Origin: JANQLU01 sp964434955
Lineage (GTDB): Bacteria; Planctomycetota; Planctomycetia; Pirellulales; Pirellulaceae
Assembly (NCBI GenBank): GCA_964434955.1
Contig: CAYSXI010000103.1
Location: forward strand, 1 to 18,469
Direction of reading: 5' to 3'
DNA length: 18,469 bases
Numbering within the stretch: position 1 is the stretch's first letter; each line of letters begins with the position of its first letter. Under the pieces are notes generated by a model, which searched no databases, had not been told where the DNA came from, and saw only the letters and a list, made by a program, of their open reading frames with translations. Positions 1 to 7,127 of this stretch are shown in pieces. The position numbers were made by a program, and so were the translations under genes.

Positions 1-1
1 C

Positions 2-694
2 GTCGTTTCGATCGCCAAGAAGTGCCGCAATCGCGGAATGAGCTTTCTGGATCTGATTGAGGAAGGCAACACGGGATTGATGCGTGCCGTCGACAAATAC
101 GAATACCGACGCGGTTTCAAATTCTCGACCTATGCCACCTGGTGGATTCGTCAAGCGATCACGCGCGCGATTGCCGACCAGGCCAGAACGATCCGGATTC
201 CGGTTCACATGATTGACGTGCTGACACGTTTGAGAAACATCGAAAAACGTTTGCTGCAGGAACATCGCCGTCCACCGACCACCGGCGAAATCGCCGACAA
301 AGCCGAGATGGACATCGATGAGGTTCGCCGTGTTCTCGATATCGGACGTCATCCTGTTAGCCTCGACCGCCCTGTCGGCGAGGGCGAAGACTGCAGCTTT
401 GTCGAATTCATCGAAGATTCAACAAGTGACAACCCGTTTCGGATCGCGAACAATGGAATCCTGCGAGACCGGATCGAGCGGCTTCTGAAAACCTTGACCT
501 ATCGTGAACGTGAGATCATTCGACTCCGTTACGGTTTGGGGGATGGCTACACGTACACGCTCGAAGAAGTGGGCCACATCTTCAAAGTGACCCGCGAGCG
601 GATCCGCCAAATCGAAGCCAAAGCGGTACGGAAACTTCAGAACCCCGTTCGCAGCGGAATCCTTGAAGGTTTCCTGAAAACCGAAGCCGCCTAG
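2..694 (+). CDS. RNA polymerase sigma-70 family sigma factor, primary (RpoD/SigA) type, 5' truncated by window edge
   Basis: Sigma subunit that directs RNA polymerase to -10/-35 promoters. The frame is open from base 2, ahead of the first in-frame Met at 38; those 12 codons (VVSIAKKCRNRG) belong to region 2.1/2.2, so the gene starts outside the window. About 230 residues are visible. Region 2.2 carries LDLIEEGNTGLMRAVDKYEY. Regions 2.3-2.4 carry GFKFSTYATWWIRQAI followed by TRAIADQARTIRIPVHM, the -10 melting and recognition segment. Region 3 follows, then region 4.1/4.2 with LTYREREIIRLRYGLGDG and a helix-turn-helix ending VTRERIRQIEAKAVRKL, which reads the -35 box. Motif quality indicates a group 1 or group 2 sigma-70, not an ECF factor. 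Planctomycetes often carry several such genes, so rpoD itself cannot be told from a paralogue. A strong intrinsic terminator lies 30 bp downstream. Confidence 0.96.
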   Translation, partial: VVSIAKKCRNRGMSFLDLIEEGNTGLMRAVDKYEYRRGFKFSTYATWWIRQAITRAIADQARTIRIPVHMIDVLTRLRNIEKRLLQEHRRPPTTGEIADKAEMDIDEVRRVLDIGRHPVSLDRPVGEGEDCSFVEFIEDSTSDNPFRIANNGILRDRIERLLKTLTYREREIIRLRYGLGDGYTYTLEEVGHIFKVTRERIRQIEAKAVRKLQNPVRSGILEGFLKTEAA

Positions 695-724
695 TTCGGC
701 ACGGATCCGGAATCATCAAACCTG

Positions 725-755
725 GCCCGGCGCTTTGCGTCGGGCTATTTTTTTT
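725..755 (+). terminator. Intrinsic terminator of the sigma factor gene
   Basis: A 9-bp stem (GCCCG at 725-729 pairs with CGGGC at 741-745, extended inward by G730-T740 wobble and CGC/GCG) closes a TTT loop. It is followed after TA by a run of eight T (748-755). It lies 30 bp past the sigma stop codon, so it should end that transcript and separate it from the zinc-ribbon gene. Confidence 0.92.
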
Positions 756-959
756 GAATATTGTGCTCGCCCAAAAATGGATCTCGTGGAACTGTCCATC
801 AGGTTTGATTCTGGTAAGATTGAATGTTAACGCTTCGAACTTGCAAACCCGAGATCGTCGCTCTCCCAAGATCTTTGCAAAACCAAAACAACCGCATTAG
901 GCTCCGCAGGACTCGCCCGAAATCGACGAGCGGACCACGGATCGTAGAAAGCAAAATAC

Positions 960-1685
960 ATGATCGTAAAAGTGGACCCGGCAACGATGCAGACCTTGCA
1001 TCGCGTATTGAGGCAAAAAACGGATTTGACGGATCGGATTCGACGGGGCCCCAAGCAAACGGAAGCCGCCGAGAATGCCCAAAAGGCTTCGACCGCTGAT
1101 TTGGAGTCCACCAAAGAACAGCTCAAGTCGCTCAAGATGGCGGCGGACGAAAAGCAGCTGCAACTTGGAGGGCGGGAAGCCAAGATCGACGACCTGAAGG
1201 CGAAACGAAACGCCTGCGATTCCAACCGTGACTTTCAACTTTTGACCGAACAAATCGCGGCGGACGAAGCGGCCAACCTGGTTCTCTCGGATGAAATTCT
1301 TGAATTGCTCGAGAAGATCGATCAACAGGATGAAACGGTGAAAGCCGCCGAAGAAAAACTGGAGGCGGTGAAAAAGGAAACGGAACGGATCCGATCGGAT
1401 GTCGAGGCCAAACTAGGTGTCCTGGAAAATGACCTGGCATTGGTCGAAAAAGAACTCGGCGAAATCGAGGCCAGCCTGCCCGGTGAAATGAAAGCCGAGT
1501 ATCGTCGGCTTGCAGATGCCAATGGCGAGGACGCTTTGGCTGCGCTCGATGACAAGTGTTGCGGCAAATGTTACACCATCTTGTCGCCACAAGTTCTCGA
1601 TCAACTGCGGATGACCCAATCGGTGACTTGTGGAAGCTGCGGCAGCTTTATTTACATCCCCCAAAACGACTCCGTCGCAAGCTGA
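960..1685 (+). CDS. Coiled-coil protein with C-terminal C4-type zinc ribbon (COG1579-like)
   Basis: Predicted 241-residue cytoplasmic protein. Residues about 10-190 are charged, heptad-like and rich in Glu/Lys/Ala, as expected for a long antiparallel coiled coil. The segment NACDSNRDFQLLTEQIAADE fits the conserved turn region of the COG1579 family. The C-terminus holds a zinc ribbon with C201-x2-C204 and C224-x2-C227; Cys200 is an extra neighbour of the first knuckle. Family members are thought to act as nucleic-acid- or protein-binding adaptors, but the exact role is not settled. The ATG at 960 is used because it begins the expected MIVKVDPATMQTLHRV N-terminus; only a weak purine stretch (GAAAG) precedes it. 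It sits between the sigma gene and greA, so this is a transcription-related neighbourhood. The 265-bp gap upstream holds the sigma terminator and otherwise no gene. Confidence 0.85.
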   Translation: MIVKVDPATMQTLHRVLRQKTDLTDRIRRGPKQTEAAENAQKASTADLESTKEQLKSLKMAADEKQLQLGGREAKIDDLKAKRNACDSNRDFQLLTEQIAADEAANLVLSDEILELLEKIDQQDETVKAAEEKLEAVKKETERIRSDVEAKLGVLENDLALVEKELGEIEASLPGEMKAEYRRLADANGEDALAALDDKCCGKCYTILSPQVLDQLRMTQSVTCGSCGSFIYIPQNDSVAS

Positions 1686-1816
1686 GCAAGCACAAACCGC
1701 TTTTTCTGCTTGAGAATTATCGAATAACCGGCGGTCGACCGAACCAATTTTCCCGATTTCGGTCTTTACAAGCATCCGCCGTTTTCAAACAATTAATGGA
1801 TCTTAATGAATCTTTC

Positions 1817-1851
1817 CACGGCCTGTCGTCAATCGACAGGTCGTGTTTTTT
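1817..1851 (+). terminator. Strong terminator-like hairpin immediately upstream of greA
   Basis: Arms 1817-1828 and 1834-1845 form a 12-bp stem with one G-T wobble (CACGGCCTGTCG against CGACAGGTCGTG), a 5-nt loop, and six T at 1846-1851. It can terminate the zinc-ribbon transcript, whose stop is 131 bp upstream. It ends only 40 bp before the greA start codon, so any greA promoter either lies in the short stretch after it or reads through it. A second, weaker inverted repeat (GACCGAA 1737-1743 with TTCGGTC 1758-1764) precedes it. Confidence 0.88.
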
Positions 1852-1891
1852 GGTGAAGACAACAAGAAATCAACGTACCGGCAGGTCGATC

Positions 1892-2374
1892 ATGTACGAA
1901 CGCGTTCCAATGACCCAAGAGTCTTACAACAAGAAAAAAGAACAATTGGAAAACATGGAATCGGTACAGATGCCGAAAATCGTTGAACAGATCGCCGTGG
2001 CCCGCGCCGAAGGTGATTTGAAAGAAAACGCGGAATACCATGGCCAACGTGAAGCCCAAGGGATGCTTCAGGCTCAGATCAATGACCTGAAGGATCAGTT
2101 GTCTCGAGCCCAAATCGTGGATCCTTCGAATCTGCCCAAAGACGAGATTCGTTTCGGCGCGACCGTGAAGGTCCTCGATATCGATCTCGACATGGAAGAA
2201 GAGATCACCCTGGTCGGAGCTGGTGACGAAGATTACGACGCGGGAAAATATTTGATTACCAGCCCGCTCGGCCAAGGTCTGATTGGCAAGAAGATCGGTG
2301 ACGAAGTCGAGATCCCGATTCCCAAGGGAACGATCCAGTACAAAGTTCTGGATATCAATTTCAACGACGAATAG
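1892..2374 (+). CDS. greA: Transcription elongation factor GreA
   Basis: GreA enters the RNA polymerase secondary channel and stimulates cleavage of backtracked RNA. The 160-residue length matches the family (about 158). The N-terminal coiled coil runs to about residue 80. Its tip carries AEGDLKENAEYH, with D42 and E45 corresponding to the catalytic acidic pair D41/E44 of the E. coli protein. The C-terminal FKBP-like domain ends with the typical segments SPLGQGLIGKKIGDEVEIPIP and YKVLDI. The same frame stays open back to 1556, but that stretch overlaps the zinc-ribbon gene and has no GreA similarity. The start is therefore ATG 1892, with a possible AGG ribosome site at 1883-1885 (6-nt spacing). 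The strong hairpin at 1817-1851 may attenuate it. Confidence 0.96.
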   Translation: MYERVPMTQESYNKKKEQLENMESVQMPKIVEQIAVARAEGDLKENAEYHGQREAQGMLQAQINDLKDQLSRAQIVDPSNLPKDEIRFGATVKVLDIDLDMEEEITLVGAGDEDYDAGKYLITSPLGQGLIGKKIGDEVEIPIPKGTIQYKVLDINFNDE

Positions 2375-2399
2375 TCAAATTTACTTTAGAAAAACCAAG

Positions 2400-2430
2400 G
2401 GCCGGCCCCCGTCGGTTCGGCCATTGTTTG
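2400..2430 (+). terminator. Possible weak terminator after greA
   Basis: GGCCG at 2400-2404 pairs with CGGCC at 2418-2422, extended inward by a few pairs. It is followed by ATTGTTTG, which is T-rich but not a clean T-tract. It lies 25 bp past the greA stop. Termination here would be partial at best, so the downstream NTase-HD gene could still be co-transcribed. Confidence 0.35.
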
Positions 2431-2477
2431 CTTGATTGATTCTTTGTCAAAGCATCTGCGCGAAAAACGCGCTGAAC

Positions 2478-3572
2478 ATGACTTATTCCAAAACTCGCCG
2501 TCAAATTGCCTGGTTGGCAGCCAGGATGATGTACGATCGATCGGAATCTGAATACTATCGCGCGAAAATGAAGGCCGCGCGACAAGTCTGCCAGGGCTGG
2601 GTCAAACCAAAAGACCTCCCAAGCAACTCGGAAATTCGCGATGAAATCCAAAACATTGCGCGAATGCATGAAGGCCAGGAACGACTTGACCGGCTGCAAG
2701 CCATGCGGGTTGCCGCGTATCGGATGATGGTCGTTCTGGAACGATACCGTCCCCGTCTGATCGGAAGTGTCTTGACGGGCCATATCCGAAGCGGTTCCGA
2801 CATCGACCTCCACGTTTTTAGCGACCACTTTGATGCGATCACCACCGAGTTGGATCTTCACGGCTACACCTACGAGGTGGAACGCAAGAAGGTCCGCAAG
2901 GATGGTGAAGAGCACATCTATCGGCATATCCATGTTCAAGCCGAGCATCCATTCGAATTGACCGTTTATTCCGAAGACAAGCTGAGCTTTGGCTTCAAAA
3001 GTTCAATCACGGGCAAAGCCATTGAGAAAGCCGGACTCAAAGAGCTCAAGTCGCTGCTCGCGGAAGAGTACCCGGATCTCAACCTGGACGACAATTCAAG
3101 ACCGGAGGAATCCGTGGAACGGTTTCAACTTTTTCTAAGCCTTTTGATTCCGTTGGAAAATGTGCGGCAATCGCCAAAATATCATCCCGAGGGCGATGCC
3201 TTGTACCATAGTCTGCAGGTGTATGATCTGGCCTGCGATCAGTTGCCCTATGACGAAGAATTCTTGCTCGCGGCACTGCTGCACGATATCGGCAAAGCCA
3301 TCGATCCGCGCGATCACGTGAACACGGGACTTCATGCGCTCGATGGATTCATCACCGACCGAACCCATTGGTTGATTGCCAATCATATGATGGCCCATAA
3401 AATCGCCGATGGCTCGATCGGAGCCCGCCAACATCGGCGGCTTCGAGAAAATGAGAGCTACGAAGAACTGGTGCTGCTCGGCGAATGCGATCGAGCCGGA
3501 CGCGAACAGGGAGTCCAAACATCATCTCCCGAAGAAGCGCTTGACTACATTCGCGATCTCGCGAACCTTTGA
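2478..3572 (+). CDS. Nucleotidyltransferase (pol-beta fold) - HD domain fusion protein
   Basis: A 364-residue cytoplasmic protein with three visible parts. Residues 1-90 are helical and charged. Residues about 90-180 form a pol-beta-type nucleotidyltransferase: GS at 96-97, then SGSDIDLHV (105-113) with acidic metal ligands D108 and D110, and a candidate third carboxylate E160 in HPFELTVY. Residues about 232-345 form an HD phosphohydrolase domain: HPEGD 236-240, H244, the H269-D270 pair in LLHDIGK, and D338 in LGECDRAG. The HPEGD...H opening resembles the HD domain of bacterial CCA-adding enzymes, but the NTase motif is of the small MNT-like form and no CCA/poly(A) polymerase neck is recognisable. 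The substrate is unknown; a nucleotide or RNA 3' end is plausible. ATG 2478 is preferred over the TTG at 2436; neither has a good ribosome site. The stop lies at the edge of a tandem repeat. Confidence 0.8.
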   Translation: MTYSKTRRQIAWLAARMMYDRSESEYYRAKMKAARQVCQGWVKPKDLPSNSEIRDEIQNIARMHEGQERLDRLQAMRVAAYRMMVVLERYRPRLIGSVLTGHIRSGSDIDLHVFSDHFDAITTELDLHGYTYEVERKKVRKDGEEHIYRHIHVQAEHPFELTVYSEDKLSFGFKSSITGKAIEKAGLKELKSLLAEEYPDLNLDDNSRPEESVERFQLFLSLLIPLENVRQSPKYHPEGDALYHSLQVYDLACDQLPYDEEFLLAALLHDIGKAIDPRDHVNTGLHALDGFITDRTHWLIANHMMAHKIADGSIGARQHRRLRENESYEELVLLGECDRAGREQGVQTSSPEEALDYIRDLANL

Positions 3573-3586
3573 TCCGCGCGAAATCT

Positions 3587-3650
3587 TGTCGCGCGAGATC
3601 TTTGTCGCGCGAGACCTTTGTCGCGCGAGACCTTTGTCGCGCGAGACCTT
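3587..3650 (+). repeat. 16-bp minisatellite with palindromic TCGCGCGA core
   Basis: Four head-to-tail units of TGTCGCGCGAGACCTT (3587-3602 with one C-to-T change, then 3603-3618, 3619-3634 and 3635-3650 identical). Decayed units continue on both sides: 3571-3586 and about 3555-3570 on the left, overlapping the last codons and stop of the NTase-HD gene, and about 3651-3680 on the right. Each unit carries the self-complementary octamer TCGCGCGA (3589, 3605, 3621, 3637), so the array is a ladder of palindromes every 16 bp. The open frames through it are repeats, not genes. Confidence 0.93.
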
Positions 3651-3690
3651 TGTCACTCGACTTGAACTTGTCGTGTCTGCGTTTAATCAA

Positions 3691-3925
3691 CCCAAAAGCA
3701 CGAATCCCGGTCGAGCGTGTCAGCACCCCACATACAAGCACGAAGCGCAACCGAACGTGTCAGCACCACACATACAAGCACGAAGCGCCGGCGAGCGTGT
3801 CAGCACCACACATACAAGCACGAAGCGCCAGCGAGTGGTTCACACCCAAACCAAACAACCACAAAGAACGCCAGCGATTGCCTGAACACCAAATACAAGC
3901 GCGAACCGCAAGCGAGCGGTTCAAA
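3691..3925. repeat. 40-bp tandem repeat of planctomycete type
   Basis: Exact 40-bp periodicity is shown by CATACAAGCACGAAGCGC at 3731, 3771 and 3811 and by GTGTCAGCACC at 3717, 3757 and 3797. The first unit (3691-3730) is decayed, units 2-3 (3731-3810) are nearly identical, unit 4 (3811-3850) diverges in its second half, and two shortened degenerate units follow (about 3856-3888 and 3889-3925). Each unit has CACG...CGTG arms. Forty is not a multiple of three, so translations cycle through frames and yield HTSTKRQRV- and IQARSASEW-like strings, which I recall from many planctomycete hypothetical proteins. Together with the 16-bp array it fills the 378-bp gap between two genes. Confidence 0.92.
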
Positions 3926-3950
3926 GAATCAAACGTCGCAACCGAAAACC

Positions 3951-4517
3951 TTAGCCTTCAAACGCGGATGCCAGATCCGCAATGACGCTTTCTTCGACGT
4001 CCGACACTTTATTGCCAAACCCGAGGAAACCGCCTGCCGCTTCCGCAACCGTCGTCGCCCGAGCAAGGACCAACACCTTCATTCGTTCGATTTGAGCGTC
4101 ATTTAGGACACCTTTGAGAGCCGCGACATACTGCTTCCAGGTGTCCAAGAGATCGGCGGGTGGCTGCTCTTTTAACCAACCGTCAATGACGGAATAGCTT
4201 TCCGAATCAGCAGAGATTCCCGAAGCAGCGGTCGCCTTAAGCACCGCAGCCACTTCATTCGACTCCATTTTGCTATCCGCCCAAGCCACCGCAATTAACG
4301 GAATCAACCCAACTGTTGCAATCGTTTTTGCATTAACACCGACCGCAATCAAAGCGTCAATCACGCTATCGTCGTCTATTCCACTCGTCGATTTTAATTC
4401 TGCACGTCCATCGGTGGCTTCCATCTTTTCGCGCATTGCGTCCAGCAATTGCTGGTCCCGATTCTTGAAAAACAAGTCTTCCAACGCCCGCCCACGTTCG
4501 TGCAGTGAGTCGCTCAT
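3951..4517 (-). CDS. TerB-like helical protein, function unknown
   Basis: A 188-residue soluble protein, mainly helical and acidic. The centre (residues about 71-96, LIPLIAVAWADSKMESNEVA followed by AVLKAT) matches the TerB-like pattern AWAD-x-K-x(3)-E in a helical bundle, a fold found in tellurite-resistance TerB proteins and in many conserved planctomycete proteins of unknown role. The N-terminus (HERGRALEDLFFKNRDQQLL) weakly resembles the start of DUF1476-type proteins. No signal peptide or membrane segment is visible. ATG 4517 is chosen over two upstream TTG codons because AAGGA lies at a usable distance on the minus strand. The stop is about 25 bp from the end of the 40-bp repeat array. 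There is no neighbouring ter gene cluster, so metal resistance should not be assumed. Confidence 0.7.
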   Translation of the reverse strand: MSDSLHERGRALEDLFFKNRDQQLLDAMREKMEATDGRAELKSTSGIDDDSVIDALIAVGVNAKTIATVGLIPLIAVAWADSKMESNEVAAVLKATAASGISADSESYSVIDGWLKEQPPADLLDTWKQYVAALKGVLNDAQIERMKVLVLARATTVAEAAGGFLGFGNKVSDVEESVIADLASAFEG

Positions 4518-4589
4518 CAACAAGGATCCTTTTTTTGCTTTGGGTTGCTGTTTTCCCTCATGCTAAGCCTTGATCCAGAAGTTGAGAAG

Positions 4590-4611
4590 GGGAGCGTTTT
4601 CTCCCATTTTT
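4590..4611 (+). terminator. Orphan terminator-like hairpin in the divergent gap
   Basis: GGGAG 4590-4594 and CTCCC 4601-4605 form a 5-bp stem with a 6-nt loop, followed by A and five T (4607-4611). It points in the + direction, but the nearest + gene upstream ends at 3572. It could stop antisense transcripts crossing the TerB-like gene, end a short RNA, or act in a leader of the next gene. Confidence 0.4.
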
Positions 4612-4661
4612 CGACCACAAATAACGTATTCCCGTTCAGTTTCACCCGGCAAAATAGGCGA

Positions 4662-4667
4662 TATAAA
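4662..4667 (+). promoter_or_regulatory. Candidate -10 box of the large secreted protein gene
   Basis: TATAAA (5 of 6 matches to TATAAT) lies in an A/T-rich patch. The upstream -35 is poor (TTCAGT about 19 bp before). A start about 7 bp downstream would give a leader of about 65 nt before ATG 4739. Motif match only. Confidence 0.35.
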
Positions 4668-4738
4668 TAACGGTCATAGGATCAAAGCAAGATTAGCACT
4701 AAGATATTTGCATTCGATCGACCCTATCGCCAAACAAT

Positions 4739-7036
4739 ATGAGTTACCTCGCTATGCATCTCAAGCGATACCTAATCCTCGCCGCCTTTGCTGTCACCCT
4801 GGTTGCAGCAGATTGCCTGTTCTTCGCCAACACCGCAAAAGCTGACTCTGCGATCCAACTCCAGAATCAACTTCACCGGATGCAATCCTGGATGGGAAGC
4901 GGCAGAAACGCTCAAAATTGGCGACTCTATTTGAATCTCTCGGTTCTCGAGTCGGAGATTGTCAAAGGCCATTCGGCGGACCTTGAAAAACTTCGCGCCG
5001 TTCAGGCCAAATTCAAGTCCGGTGCCGCGGGATTGAACCATCCGATCTTCAAGGGTGTTGCCGACGCACTTGATGCCCACATCGAAAACCTCCAGGCTGC
5101 ATCGCAAACCGACGTTCCGCAAGCCTTTGCCAACGCCAAGTACCGGGATGTCAATGCCGAACTTTTGAAGGCTCACCGAAACATCGCGTTGCACGAACTC
5201 AACTTACTGAAAGCCTACTACAGCAAAAACATGGGCGATCAGGCTGCATCTGTTATCCGTGATCTGGATATCGACAACCTGTTCAAGCTGATTGCGGAAG
5301 ACGTAGGAGGCAACGTCGAAAACGCGGATGAACGACGAAAAATCATGACGCATTTCGCCAACCTGACGCAAACCGCCAGGAAACTGCGAATAGAAAAAGG
5401 CGTTGGTCGAAATGACGCGTTTTACCCGATCGCGAAAGATGCCGTTGATCGTTACTTGCTGGCTTTCCGCGCGATGGTCCTGAACGCTCGTTACAAAACC
5501 GCCTTTGCCAACAACATTGCGAACCTAAAAAAGGTTTACGATTCCATCGGTTCCAATCGAGGTGCATCGAAGGCGTTGGGCGTACAAATTGGCCAACTCG
5601 AAGATACCTTCCAAGCCCCGGTTCTGATCACCTTGATCCGACAGAAGCTGACTCAACCCAACATCCATTTTTCCATTTCGGAATCGCTTGTGAATCAATT
5701 GGGGAGTCAGGATCTCAACGACACCCAGCCAGTTAATGAAAACATTCTGGGCCGCCAGGTTTACGGCACGGCCACGACGACGGGCAAAGTACTGATTGAC
5801 TTCGTCGAGGATCCAAACCAGGCTCATGTCAGTCTACGGCTACGCGGACAGACGCATTCAAACAGCTACACCAAAGAAGGACCAATCACGGCATTTGCAA
5901 ACGCCTGTGCTGAGGTCGAAGCTCGACGAAGCGTTCTAGCGAATATCGGTGGACTTCAAGCATTTGATTCCTATGTCGCGGCTTGCCTTTCATCTTCGTT
6001 CCAGGGAACCGACAGCTTTCGAATTGTTACCAAGATCGCTGAAAAACAATATCAAAAGACTCGTAATGATTCCGATGCGGTCGCCGCTTATCGGGCCGAA
6101 GTTCGACTGAAGCGCCAGTTCGATGAGCAAACCGATGACGTGCTTACCAAGGGAAGCACGCAACTTGCGAATGGCCGTGCCAAAACGCGGCAACGACTCA
6201 TCGATGAACAAAGCAAAATTCAAAATGCTGTTGCTACCGAGTTGAACGCCAATCACGCCAATCGTTTCCGTCTGCTCGAACCGCGATTGAGCTTGCGAAC
6301 CACCCATGATTCCCTGATCGTCAGCGGAACCGCTCGGGCGGCCGATCAAATGGCGGCGTTTTCGACCCCGCCCGCATCGCAGAGCAAAGCAGGCATTACG
6401 ATTCAAATTCACGAGTCATTCCTGTCAAATATCCTTTCGGATCCGTTCAAAGGTGACACATACAGCAACAAAGATATTCCCGGGCTCGTCAAAGCGATCG
6501 CTCCCGACGCGGAACCCGTCAAAATGGAAGGAGATGATAATTTCAGCATTTCCTTCGACCGCGGACTTCCGATTCAAGTTCAATTTGACAAGGGGCAGAT
6601 TACGATCCTTTTTGCTGCCAGGAGCTTCCGAAACAAAGGCACCAATTACAATCAACCGTTTTTCGTCAAACAGACATTCAACCTTGTCAAAGATGAGGGT
6701 TTGAAACTTGTCGGCGCCGGCTTGCCGCAAGTCGAATTTCAAGTTCCCGGGCAAAAGAATGCCGGAGAAGTGGCCTTCCGAAAACTTCTCCAGGATCGGA
6801 TCGGTGAAGCAATTAAAGAATCCGGTAAGGACAAGCTTGAAATCAAACTGCCTCCCAACTTGATTCCTCCAAAAGCTTTGGAACAAATGGAAGATCCAAC
6901 TTTGGCGAAGGGACTTCAATTGGTCGAATTCGAGTCCAATAACGGGTGGCTTACAATTGGCTACAACATGGACCCGAAGGTCCGCTTGCCCCGCCAAACG
7001 CAAAACACGGGCATCATCCAACCAATCAGCCGATAA
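4739..7036 (+). CDS. Large secreted protein of unknown family
   Basis: A 765-residue protein, not recognised. The N-terminus has basic residues (HLKRY), a hydrophobic segment (about residues 11-31) and a plausible signal-peptidase site near TAKADSA, so export is likely. The rest has no membrane span. Residues about 38-290 are helical. Two later segments resemble each other: IHFSISESLVNQL (around 300) and ITIQIHESFLSNIL (around 550), each followed by a beta-rich stretch, suggesting a duplicated domain. The segment between (about 440-520) is charged and helical. The C-terminus ends in an Arg/Gln/Pro-rich tail. ATG 4739 is used; ATG 4754 (residue 6) would still keep the signal sequence. It is monocistronic: divergent from the TerB-like gene and followed by its own terminator. 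I infer an exported structural or binding protein. Confidence 0.8.
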   Translation: MSYLAMHLKRYLILAAFAVTLVAADCLFFANTAKADSAIQLQNQLHRMQSWMGSGRNAQNWRLYLNLSVLESEIVKGHSADLEKLRAVQAKFKSGAAGLNHPIFKGVADALDAHIENLQAASQTDVPQAFANAKYRDVNAELLKAHRNIALHELNLLKAYYSKNMGDQAASVIRDLDIDNLFKLIAEDVGGNVENADERRKIMTHFANLTQTARKLRIEKGVGRNDAFYPIAKDAVDRYLLAFRAMVLNARYKTAFANNIANLKKVYDSIGSNRGASKALGVQIGQLEDTFQAPVLITLIRQKLTQPNIHFSISESLVNQLGSQDLNDTQPVNENILGRQVYGTATTTGKVLIDFVEDPNQAHVSLRLRGQTHSNSYTKEGPITAFANACAEVEARRSVLANIGGLQAFDSYVAACLSSSFQGTDSFRIVTKIAEKQYQKTRNDSDAVAAYRAEVRLKRQFDEQTDDVLTKGSTQLANGRAKTRQRLIDEQSKIQNAVATELNANHANRFRLLEPRLSLRTTHDSLIVSGTARAADQMAAFSTPPASQSKAGITIQIHESFLSNILSDPFKGDTYSNKDIPGLVKAIAPDAEPVKMEGDDNFSISFDRGLPIQVQFDKGQITILFAARSFRNKGTNYNQPFFVKQTFNLVKDEGLKLVGAGLPQVEFQVPGQKNAGEVAFRKLLQDRIGEAIKESGKDKLEIKLPPNLIPPKALEQMEDPTLAKGLQLVEFESNNGWLTIGYNMDPKVRLPRQTQNTGIIQPISR

Positions 7037-7050
7037 CCTTGGCAAAGATT

Positions 7051-7091
7051 CGAGTCGGCAATCGATTTGATTCGCTCGCCGACTCGGTTTT
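7051..7091 (+). terminator. Terminator of the large secreted protein gene
   Basis: A perfect 9-bp inverted repeat, CGAGTCGGC 7051-7059 and GCCGACTCG 7078-7086, with an 18-nt loop and four T at 7088-7091. It starts 15 bp after the stop codon. The long loop and short T-run make it moderate rather than strong. Confidence 0.6.
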
Positions 7092-7127
7092 CGCTATTCT
7101 TGCATGCTGCTTGGCAAAACTTGCAGT

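Noticed and set aside
1556..1891. N-terminal extension of GreA by 112 codons
   Set aside because: It overlaps the zinc-ribbon gene and a terminator hairpin, and GreA proteins start at the internal Met.
3587..3925. CRISPR-like regularly spaced repeats
   Set aside because: The repeats are contiguous head-to-tail units with no unique spacers, and there are no cas genes nearby.
3569..4106. Open frames of 129-158 codons across the repeat region
   Set aside because: They are translations of 16-bp and 40-bp repeats, shift frame between units, and overlap the NTase-HD or TerB-like genes.
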